From Acidobacteriota bacterium (GTDB lineage: Bacteria > Acidobacteriota > Terriglobia > Terriglobales > Acidobacteriaceae), in the NCBI GenBank assembly GCA_021805265.1, contig JAJZFR010000436.1, positions 1-11,956 of the forward strand: a DNA stretch of 11,956 nucleotides, in the 5' to 3' direction. Each line of letters opens with the position of its first letter. The first letter of the stretch is position 1. The notes beneath the pieces were generated by a model, which did not search any database, was not told the origin of the DNA, and saw only the letters and a list, made by a program, of their open reading frames with translations. This document shows positions 6,184 through 11,956 of the stretch, piece by piece. Both the position numbers and the translations under genes were made by a program.

Positions 6184-6450
6184 ATGCTATCCGCTGCACA
6201 AGCAAGATCCGCTACCCCCACAACCCGTTCTGTCTTCGAGCCTCTCCTCGACCTACATGAAGCCGCCCTCGTCTTGGGAATGCACTGGAAGACCCTTGAG
6301 ATCAAAGCGAGGCAACGGCAAGTTCCAGCGGTGAAAGTTGGAAAACGCTGGCGTTTCCGGCTGAGTTCGCTCAACAACTGGCTGGACGAAGGAATAAAAT
6401 CGAATACAACCGATCGGGCCGCTGTGACTGGACAGGAGCAACATCCTTGA
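6184..6450 (+). CDS. Excisionase-like helix-turn-helix protein
   Basis: The core LLDLHEAALVLGMHWKTLEI followed by KARQRQVPAVKVGKRWRFRL and a final helix SLNNWLDEG is the compact winged HTH of the excisionase/MerR-like (HTH_17) group; W-R-F at the wing and the final helix are typical. The ATG at 6184 is chosen because GAGGT (6174-6178) lies just upstream; an in-frame GTG at 6130 would add 18 residues. The 88-residue product would bend DNA at the attachment site and bias the integrase toward excision, or repress it. The gene overlaps the integrase start by four bases (TTGA), so the two are translationally coupled. Confidence 0.75.
   Translation: MLSAAQARSATPTTRSVFEPLLDLHEAALVLGMHWKTLEIKARQRQVPAVKVGKRWRFRLSSLNNWLDEGIKSNTTDRAAVTGQEQHP
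6434..6438 (+). promoter_or_regulatory. Ribosome binding site deciding the TTG start of the integrase
   Basis: AGGAG lies eight bases before TTG at 6447, inside the end of the excisionase gene. It supports this rare start codon over the first in-frame ATG at 6549, which would cut into the conserved N-terminal domain. Confidence 0.65.
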
Positions 6451-7763
6451 AGTTCACACGGCAACGTTTTCAACGCGGCACCCTGCGCAAAGTCGCGCGG
6501 GCCAACAATCAATGGGCTTGGGAATACCGCTACCAGGACCCCATAACCATGAAGAGAAAGTCTATTTTTCTAGGGCTTGACAAGTTTCCAACGCAGACCT
6601 CTGCGGAGCGTCATCTGGAAGCTTTCGTGCTGAAACTAAACGCAGAAAACCCGACTCTGGCCGTGTTGGAGCCGACCTTCGACGCAATTCTTGACCGGTT
6701 TATCGAGGACGAACGCATGATGGAAATCAAGCAAAGTCGCCCCGGCGAACACCTCAAGGACGGCCACCTGAGTTACTCGACGGTTATCTCCTACCTCAGC
6801 GTCATCAAGCGAGTTCGCGCGAAGTGGGGAACCACCCGCATCACGCGAATGAAGCCGATGCTGATTCAAGCTTGGCTCAGAGAATTGGAAGCCGCTCCTA
6901 AGACCAAAGGCAACATCAAGGCAGTCATGTATCGCCTTTACGAAAAGGCCATGCTGTGGGAGATGGTCGAGTGGCAGCGGAATCCGATGGAGTTCGTCGA
7001 AATCAAAGGCGTGAGCAAGCGGCAAAAGAGGCCGATCATTCTTACCGTCGAGCAGTATTACCAGATCCTCGCATTGCTGCCGGAGCCCTACCAGACCATG
7101 GTGGTTGTCGCCCAATGCACCGGCCTTCGTGCCGAAGAGGTTTTGGCGCTCGAATGGGAAGATATCGACTTCGAGAACCTCAGTATGAAGGTCGTCCGGG
7201 CGGTCGTTCATGGCCGCATCAAGACGGTGAAGACCGATTATTCCGAGGACGAACTGCCGCTTGATCCCGGCTTCGCCGAAGTCCTTCTCACATGGAAGCT
7301 CAGATTAGGGGCCGAATGCGAAGCGCAAAACGGGATTTCAACCCCATTTGTGGGGTTGGACCTAGTGTTTCCGAGCACCGCTACCGGCAGGCACTTCCAC
7401 GCGGCTCCAGCACAGCAGGACTACATCCGTCCCGCTGGCTGCTGCCTGGTGAAATGCCCGAAGTGCGGCGCCGGAGCGGGCGTCTGGTGTCTTGAAGCTG
7501 GGAAAACGCCAAACGGGAAGCGTCTACCGCTGCATGATGAACGGTGGGAGGCCGCCGGGAAGTACGGAAGCGTAGGGTGGCACACCTTCCGCCATACCTA
7601 TCGTTCCTGGCTGGATAGCACCTCAGCGCCTATCGGTGTGCAGCAGAAGCTCATGCGGCACGCGCAGGTTTCAACCACGATGAACGTGTACGGAAATGCC
7701 TTGATGACGGCCAAGCGGGAGGCCAACAGCAAGGTCGTAAAAATGGCATTGAGGAGCACTTAA
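6447..7763 (+). CDS. Tyrosine recombinase (island integrase) with an inserted zinc-knuckle module
   Basis: This 438-residue enzyme would integrate and excise the element by strand exchange at attachment sites. Residues 1-60 form an arm-binding-like beta domain (RGTLRKVARANNQWAWEYRY), 77-185 the core-binding helical domain, and 200-430 the catalytic domain. Catalytic residues are visible: R228 (CTGLRAEE), K262 (VKTDY), H379 and R382 (WHTFRHTYR), H405 (LMRHA), and nucleophile Y415 (MNVYGNA). Between K262 and H379 lies an extra cysteine-rich segment with C337, C340, C348 and H363 (CX2CX7CX14H), matching the CPxCGAxPGxxC...H pattern of small phage zinc-binding domains. Start is TTG at 6447. The gene points at the 3' end of tRNA-fMet 97 bases away, which marks that tRNA as the likely integration target. 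Confidence 0.93.
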   Translation: MKFTRQRFQRGTLRKVARANNQWAWEYRYQDPITMKRKSIFLGLDKFPTQTSAERHLEAFVLKLNAENPTLAVLEPTFDAILDRFIEDERMMEIKQSRPGEHLKDGHLSYSTVISYLSVIKRVRAKWGTTRITRMKPMLIQAWLRELEAAPKTKGNIKAVMYRLYEKAMLWEMVEWQRNPMEFVEIKGVSKRQKRPIILTVEQYYQILALLPEPYQTMVVVAQCTGLRAEEVLALEWEDIDFENLSMKVVRAVVHGRIKTVKTDYSEDELPLDPGFAEVLLTWKLRLGAECEAQNGISTPFVGLDLVFPSTATGRHFHAAPAQQDYIRPAGCCLVKCPKCGAGAGVWCLEAGKTPNGKRLPLHDERWEAAGKYGSVGWHTFRHTYRSWLDSTSAPIGVQQKLMRHAQVSTTMNVYGNALMTAKREANSKVVKMALRST

Positions 7764-7798
7764 GCCCATGCAAAAAACGCCACCACACTCGATAATTC

Positions 7799-7813
7799 CC
7801 AAAAGCGTTTTGG
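7799..7813. repeat. Short hairpin between integrase and tRNA
   Basis: CCAAAA and TTTTGG pair around GCG. The stem is short and AT-rich without a T-run, so it is at best a weak terminator for the integrase or the convergent tRNA. A protein site is equally possible. Confidence 0.35.
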
Positions 7814-7827
7814 CAACCGCTGTTATT

Positions 7828-7844
7828 TGGGGTTATCTGGGGTT
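7828..7844 (+). repeat. Two TGGGGTT direct repeats, 10-bp period, beside the attachment site
   Basis: TGGGGTT occurs at 7828-7834 and 7838-7844, one helical turn apart and 16 bases from the tRNA 3' end. Closely spaced direct repeats next to an attachment core are typical of integrase arm sites or excisionase sites. The assignment rests on position and spacing only. Confidence 0.35.
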
Positions 7845-7859
7845 GACGTTTTCGCTAAA

Positions 7860-7936
<77 letters not shown>

Positions 7937-7941
7937 ACTTG

Positions 7942-7971
7942 ATAGTAACAAGGCAGGATTGGGTGGGTCAA
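7942..7971 (-). promoter_or_regulatory. Promoter of the initiator tRNA
   Basis: On the minus strand TTGACC (7971-7966) and TACTAT (7947-7942) are separated by 18 bp, a good sigma-70 pair. Transcription would begin within a few bases of the mature 5' end of the tRNA (7936), leaving almost no 5' leader. It lies just after the aldolase gene. Confidence 0.6.
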
Positions 7972-7998
7972 ACCCGTGCGCTGGCTGCCGGAATCTCG

Positions 7999-8655
7999 TC
8001 AGCGGACGGTGCTTCGGAATTCTCCGAGGATGGCGAGGTATTTCCTCGCGTTTTCCGTGATGGTCTCCGGGTAGCCGGTCTCGATGGCTCTCGCGTCCAC
8101 CAATTCGCCGCCCACGCCCAGCGCGAGCGCTCCCGCTTCGAGGAACTCCCTGGCATTGGCCAGCGAAACGCCGCCGGTCGGGATCAGATCGATCTGCGGG
8201 AACGGAGCTTTGAGCGCTTTGAGGTACTTTGCGCCGCCCATGGCGCTCGCGGGAAAGACTTTGACCGCGTCGGCACCAGCCTGCCAGGCGGCGAGCACCT
8301 CGGTTGGGGTCAAGGCACCGGGAAAGACCGCTACGCTGTAGCGGCGGCAGATTTCCACGGTTGCCAGATTCAGCGCCGGGCTGACGATGAATTGCGCGCC
8401 AGCCAGCATTGCGGCGCGCGCGGTTTCCGCATCGAGCACGGTTCCGGCACCCACCAGAATGCTGTCGCCCTTCTCGGCGATCAGCCGCTCGATGACCGTG
8501 AGCGCTCCCGGCACAGTCATCGTCACTTCGAGCACGGTCACTCCGCCCGCATCGAGTGCGTGGGCAATAGCCAGCGCCTGTTCCGGGGAGTCGGCGCGGA
8601 GCACGGGCAGCAAGCCCACCGCGCGAATCGTCTCGATCACTTCGGATTTCGTCAT
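7999..8655 (-). CDS. eda: 2-keto-3-deoxy-6-phosphogluconate (KDPG) aldolase
   Basis: The enzyme cleaves KDPG to pyruvate and glyceraldehyde-3-phosphate, the last step of the Entner-Doudoroff and uronate routes, in the cytoplasm. The 218-residue class I aldolase shows the family landmarks: R20 in LPVLRAD, general base E43 in VLEVTMTVPGA, the GAGTVLD loop (70-75), Schiff-base lysine K132 in DAVKVFPAS, and the phosphate loop at IPTGGV (158-163). ATG at 8655 has GAGGAA just upstream. It is the last gene of a three-gene operon, 24 bases after the kinase that makes its substrate. The related 2-keto-4-hydroxyglutarate activity of the family is possible too. Confidence 0.93.
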   Translation of the reverse strand: MTKSEVIETIRAVGLLPVLRADSPEQALAIAHALDAGGVTVLEVTMTVPGALTVIERLIAEKGDSILVGAGTVLDAETARAAMLAGAQFIVSPALNLATVEICRRYSVAVFPGALTPTEVLAAWQAGADAVKVFPASAMGGAKYLKALKAPFPQIDLIPTGGVSLANAREFLEAGALALGVGGELVDARAIETGYPETITENARKYLAILGEFRSTVR

Positions 8656-8679
8656 CGCATTCCTCTCGTCTCTCTCACC

Positions 8680-9801
8680 TCAGCGCTGAACGCGCGCCGA
8701 ACTGCCCTGCATCACGCGCTCCACCTCGGCCAGGCTGACCATGGTGGTGTCGCCGGGGGTGGTCATGGCGAGCGCTCCGTGGGCGCAGCCGCAATCGACT
8801 GCCCACTGCGCGCCTTTTCCGGCGAGAAATCCGTAGATCAGCCCCGAGGCAAAGGAGTCGCCGCCGCCCACGCGATCCAGAATCTCCAGTCCAGGCATGG
8901 GTCGCGCTTCATAAAATTCCCCGTCGCAGGAACAGATTGCGCCCCAGTCGTTGACCGTTGCCGTGCGGGCGTTGCGCAGCGTGGTGGCCACCACTTTGAA
9001 GTTGGGATATTTCGCAACGGCCTGGCGGATCATGGCCCGGAAATGGCTGGTATCGAGCGCGGATGTCTGCTGGTCCAGATTTTCAAGTCCCTCGATCTCG
9101 AACCCGAGCGCGGCGGTGAAATCCTCTTCATTGCCGAGCATTACATCCACCAGCGGAGCCAGTTCGCTGTTCACCTCGAGCGCGCGCTGCTTGCCGCCGA
9201 TCGACTTCCACAGCGAGTCGCGATAGTTCAGGTCATAGGAGACGATCACCCCATGGCGACGGGCGGCTAGCATGGCCTCTCGGGCCACCAGCGGCGTCGA
9301 TTCCGAGAGCGCGGCGAAGATTCCGCCGGTGTGGAACCACCGCGCACCAGGGCCGTTCTTGGAATCGAAGATTGCGTCCCAGTCGATCTCCCCAGGCTTC
9401 ATCTGGGAGACGGCAGTGTGGCCGCGGTCCGAGAAGCCCAGCGCGGCGCGAATGCCAAAGCCGCGTTCCGTGAAGTTGAGGCCGTTCCTCACCGCGCGCC
9501 CCACCCCGTCGTAACGTCCCCAGCGCAGATGCTGCAAATCCACGCCGCCCTGCAGCATCAGGTCCTCAATCAGTCGGCCAATGGGATTGTCCGCCAGCGC
9601 GGTCACAATCGCCGTGCGAAGCCCAAAGCAGCGGCGCAGGCCGCGGGCAACGTTGTATTCGCCGCCGCCCTCCCAGGCATGGAAGCTTCGCGCGGTGCTG
9701 ATGCGTCCCACACCTGGGTCGAGGCGGAGCATGACCTCGCCGAGCGAAACGAGATCAACCGCTGTCGCCGTGGCTGGCTTTATGGAAAGGGGATCGTTCA
9801 C
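8680..9801 (-). CDS. kdgK: 2-keto-3-deoxygluconate kinase, PfkB/ribokinase family
   Basis: It would phosphorylate 2-keto-3-deoxygluconate with ATP to KDPG, the substrate of the aldolase encoded next. The 373-residue protein has the PfkB fold: N-terminal beta strand DLVSLGEVMLRLDP (16-29), GGGEYNVARGL substrate motif (45-55), and the C-terminal DRVGGGDSFASG signature (309-320) with catalytic base D315. It is somewhat longer than typical KdgK (about 310-345), with a loop near residues 236-255. Start is GTG at 9801; the ribosome site AAGGA overlaps the stop codon of the preceding gene (TAAGGA), so translation is probably coupled. Substrate is inferred from the neighbours; other sugar-acid kinases of the family are alternatives. 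Confidence 0.87.
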   Translation of the reverse strand: MNDPLSIKPATATAVDLVSLGEVMLRLDPGVGRISTARSFHAWEGGGEYNVARGLRRCFGLRTAIVTALADNPIGRLIEDLMLQGGVDLQHLRWGRYDGVGRAVRNGLNFTERGFGIRAALGFSDRGHTAVSQMKPGEIDWDAIFDSKNGPGARWFHTGGIFAALSESTPLVAREAMLAARRHGVIVSYDLNYRDSLWKSIGGKQRALEVNSELAPLVDVMLGNEEDFTAALGFEIEGLENLDQQTSALDTSHFRAMIRQAVAKYPNFKVVATTLRNARTATVNDWGAICSCDGEFYEARPMPGLEILDRVGGGDSFASGLIYGFLAGKGAQWAVDCGCAHGALAMTTPGDTTMVSLAEVERVMQGSSARVQR

Positions 9802-9813
9802 GATTTTTTGTCC

Positions 9814-10584
9814 TTATTGGTTCACGCCGCTGGCCAGGTAGCCGCCATCGACGGTCAGGATTTCTCCAGCGACGAAGGAAGCCGCGTCGGAAGCAAGATA
9901 GATAGCTGCGCCCACCAGTTCCTCGGTCCGCCCGAAGCGCCCGATGGGCGTACGCAATAGTATCTCCTGACCACGACCGGTACTGTCGAGCAGGCTGGCG
10001 TTCAAGTCCGTGCGAAACACTCCTGGCGCAATGGCGTTGACCAGAACGCCCCGCCGCGACCACTCGACGGCCAGAGACCTGGTCAGTGAGCCTACGGCGG
10101 CCTTGCTAGCGGCGTAAGCGGCTACCTCATAAAAAGCGACAAAGGTGGAAAGCGACGCGATGTTCACGATCCGTCCGTAACCGCGTTCGAGCATCGGCTC
10201 TCCGAAGACCTGGCAGGCGCGCAGAGTGCCCGTGAGGTTGGTTTCGAGGATGCGGTTCCAGTCGGTTTCGGGAAAGTCGAGCGTGGGCGCGCGCCGGGTA
10301 ATGCCAGCGCAGTTGACCAGTATGTCCACCTTGCCAAACTCTGCCAGTACGCCATCCCTCAGCGCCAGCAGCGACCCGCGGTCGGTCACGTCCGAAGGGA
10401 TCGAGAGCGTCCTGCGTCCGAGCGCTCTCAGAGCCGCTGCGGCGGCGGCCACCTGCTCGGCACCGCGCGACGAGGCAACCACATCCGCGCCCGCTCGAGC
10501 CAGACCCAGAGCCAGGGCATAGCCAATCCCCGAGGTTCCGCCCACCACCACGGCAGTCTTGCCCGTCAGGTCAAAGATGCTCAT
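9814..10584 (-). CDS. Short-chain dehydrogenase, probably KduD-like (2-keto-3-deoxygluconate pathway)
   Basis: The 256-residue classical SDR has the NAD(P) loop GGTSGIG (15-21), N-C-A-G at 91-94, catalytic S144, Y157 and K161 (YAASK), and the C-terminal VDGGYLASG typical of gluconate 5-dehydrogenase and KduD proteins. Context suggests reduction of a diketo uronate product to 2-keto-3-deoxygluconate (KduD) feeding the kinase and aldolase. Gluconate 5-dehydrogenase is the main alternative; the sequence alone does not decide. ATG at 10584 starts the family-typical N-terminus MSIFDLTGKTAVVVGG; the frame is open to 10713 but those residues match nothing and the ribosome site is weak at either start. 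First gene of the operon, 12 bases before the kinase. Confidence 0.85.
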   Translation of the reverse strand: MSIFDLTGKTAVVVGGTSGIGYALALGLARAGADVVASSRGAEQVAAAAAALRALGRRTLSIPSDVTDRGSLLALRDGVLAEFGKVDILVNCAGITRRAPTLDFPETDWNRILETNLTGTLRACQVFGEPMLERGYGRIVNIASLSTFVAFYEVAAYAASKAAVGSLTRSLAVEWSRRGVLVNAIAPGVFRTDLNASLLDSTGRGQEILLRTPIGRFGRTEELVGAAIYLASDAASFVAGEILTVDGGYLASGVNQ

Positions 10585-10850
10585 GAAGTTTTCGCCATTC
10601 GCCAAGTCATGGATACTGTCTTCCGACGCTGAGCAGCGCTTCTGAGAACCGCGTCCTGTCGCTCCGGCCCTGCTGCTCCAACTCTGCCGTGCCAGCCTGT
10701 TGTGCGCTGTCATTCACAGACTTTCACTCACCGAATGAATTGTAAACGCCATGGGGAAGCTGAGGAAATCGTGCGAGCCTTGGCGATTCCGGACCCCACC
10801 CACCTCGAAAGCGTCACAGTGGCGCAACATCGATGGAATTTAGCGCGCCG
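10585..10850 (-). promoter_or_regulatory. Intergenic region upstream of the sugar-acid operon
   Basis: These 266 bases contain no gene that I can support. On the minus strand TTTACA is a possible -35 box, but no good -10 follows at proper spacing. The + strand TGTAAACGCC (10741-10750) resembles a half-site of a LacI-family operator, and TCATTC (10710-10715) with GAATGA (10733-10738) forms a 6-bp dyad. The operon promoter and operator probably lie here. Confidence 0.3.
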
Positions 10851-11956
10851 TCATTGCTGTTTGAGCGATTCGGCAGTGCTCGATCCGGATGCGCCAAAGG
10901 CGGGGATAAGCGCGATCAGGATTGCAGTCGCCATGCAGGCTGCGGCGGTTGGGGCCGTGATGCGCCAGGACCAGCGGAGTGTGCCCAGCCACTGGGCGGC
11001 CGTGGTGAGCGCGATGACACTCCACGCGGAGACGGCGATAAGGCCCGCAGCGAGCGCACATAGTATCGCCTGACGGAGGATGATGCGGCGTACATCCCAG
11101 GCCGAGGCTCCGAAGCAGACGCGGATTGCGAGTTCCTTGCGCTGAGAGTTTGCAGCGTGAGCGAGTACGCCATACAGGCCAAGATAGGCGATCAGGGCCA
11201 GCAGAAATGCGCCAGCGAGCGGCAGATAGAGTCGTACGCGCTGCTCCAGAAACGCAGCCCTCATGCGGTCATCGACGCGATAGTAGGTATCGACGCCCAT
11301 GCCTGGCATGTGAATGTGTGCCTGACGCTGGACATAAGCGCTCATAGCCTGGGGCGCAGAAGTTCCCCTGGCGAGGATGTAGAGCGGCATGGTCATGCCG
11401 AAGACATTCTCCTTGAGCGGCAGATAGAGGGTCGGTTCCGGTGAGGTGCCAGGGCCAGCCATACGCATGTCGTCTGCGACACCGACAACCCTGGCAGTGA
11501 AGGTGAAACCATCGAAGTTCGGGTCGGAGACGCGCAGCGTATGCAGCAGAGGGTCCTGAGCGGGCCACAGTTCCCGAGCAAGGGCGCGGTTGACAACGAT
11601 CTCCGTGACCTCATCGAGGAACTGATCGGGAGAAAATCCGCGCCCTCGGTAGATGGCTGTTCCCATGGTTTCAAAATAGCGTTGGGAAACGCCGCAGAAC
11701 GGAAAGAAACGAGTGGGGGACACGCCCTGATCTGTGCCCTGATCGGTGAGTTGAACGCGTAAAGCGTGCATGGTTTGTCCATACGGCGCACAGGAAGCGG
11801 CGGCGATGGATTGTGTCTCTGGCAGTGCGGCAGGGGCTTCCTGGAGCAGACTTCGAGTAAGCGCCGCGTAGGGAAAATCGCCTTCCCCGCCGACGGAAAA
11901 AGAGATGCCCGCTTCCTTCGATGCCGGTCCCACCTCGATGGTGGTGAGGTGGTCGG
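10851..11956 (-). CDS. MacB/FtsX-type ABC transporter permease, probably ADOP, C-terminal half
   Basis: The frame is open to the right edge, so the N-terminal part is missing; about 367 residues are visible. A periplasmic MacB-like core domain with QRYFETMGTAIYRGRGFS, VVNRALARELWP and VVGVADDMRMAG is followed by three membrane segments (about residues 237-259, 288-312 and 328-347 counted from codon 11933) and the FtsX signature RKELAIRVCFGAS. This is the second half of the duplicated permeases abundant in Acidobacteria (ADOP). Such proteins work with a MacB-type ATPase in efflux or envelope export; the substrate is unknown. It ends 266 bases upstream of the sugar-acid operon, same direction, but is probably a separate unit. 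Confidence 0.88.
   Translation of the reverse strand, partial: DHLTTIEVGPASKEAGISFSVGGEGDFPYAALTRSLLQEAPAALPETQSIAAASCAPYGQTMHALRVQLTDQGTDQGVSPTRFFPFCGVSQRYFETMGTAIYRGRGFSPDQFLDEVTEIVVNRALARELWPAQDPLLHTLRVSDPNFDGFTFTARVVGVADDMRMAGPGTSPEPTLYLPLKENVFGMTMPLYILARGTSAPQAMSAYVQRQAHIHMPGMGVDTYYRVDDRMRAAFLEQRVRLYLPLAGAFLLALIAYLGLYGVLAHAANSQRKELAIRVCFGASAWDVRRIILRQAILCALAAGLIAVSAWSVIALTTAAQWLGTLRWSWRITAPTAAACMATAILIALIPAFGASGSSTAESLKQQ

Larger units (their letters stand above)
2753..7859. mobile_element. Probable right-hand part of a tRNA-integrated genomic island
   Basis: Excisionase and integrase genes lie directly at the 3' end of a tRNA gene, and the stretch to their left holds small accessory genes, regulators and no housekeeping gene. 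By eye the base composition is less GC-rich than the amylase gene and the sugar-acid operon. The left end is not defined: no second copy of the tRNA 3' end is visible, and the IS junction may have removed it. Whether the SRAP gene belongs to the island is inferred only from position. Confidence 0.45.

Noticed and set aside
6636..7211. 191-codon minus-strand frame inside the integrase gene
   Set aside because: Lies opposite conserved integrase domains and has no recognisable features.
10585..10713. 43-residue N-terminal extension of the SDR
   Set aside because: Family members start at M-x-x-F-D-L-x-G-K; the extension has no similarity to a known domain or signal peptide and lies in the likely promoter region.

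Overview
The window most likely comes from an acidobacterium (Acidobacteriota, probably class Terriglobia). The best clues are the long macrolide-export-type (ADOP-like) ABC permease cut by the right edge, the very large alpha-amylase-family protein cut by the left edge, and an integrase and small hypothetical proteins of a type I associate with that phylum. This assignment is from memory of such proteins; no search was run.

Layout. (1) 1-1871, +: 3' part of a large GH13-type gene. (2) 1871-2752: an 882-bp IS5-family (IS427-like) insertion sequence with perfect 18-bp inverted ends and a two-frame transposase. It supplies the last base of the amylase stop codon and the last 21 codons of the next gene. 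(3) 2687-3343, -: an SRAP/HMCES-YedK gene with an intact active site, whose conserved C-terminus has been replaced by IS sequence. (4) 3344-6183: an accessory stretch of small genes (one-membrane protein with a likely leaderless promoter, zinc-ribbon protein, XRE regulator, 83-residue unknown) and an orphan LysR regulator. (5) 6184-7763, +: excisionase-like HTH protein and a tyrosine recombinase, translationally coupled, reading toward (6) 7860-7936, -: an initiator tRNA-fMet whose 3' end faces the integrase, the classic geometry of an island integrated in a tRNA gene. (7) 7999-10584, -: a compact SDR - 2-keto-3-deoxygluconate kinase - KDPG aldolase operon. (8) 10851-11956, -: C-terminal half of the ABC permease.

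How the parts fit. The right side (tRNA, sugar-acid operon, permease) and probably the amylase gene are chromosomal backbone. The segment between the IS and the tRNA looks like the right end of an integrated element with its own excisionase and integrase. No second copy of the tRNA 3' end is visible, so the left attachment site is outside the window or was lost. The IS junction does not look like a simple insertion: removing the IS would fuse the SRAP frame into antisense amylase sequence, so an IS-mediated deletion or recombination probably joined the amylase gene to the island remnant. The operon converts 2-keto-3-deoxygluconate from uronate or pectin breakdown to pyruvate and glyceraldehyde-3-phosphate.

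The least explained items are a CPxC zinc-knuckle module inside the integrase catalytic domain, the leaderless promoter with tandem 9-bp repeats beside the SRAP gene, and the set of small uncharacterised proteins carried with them.
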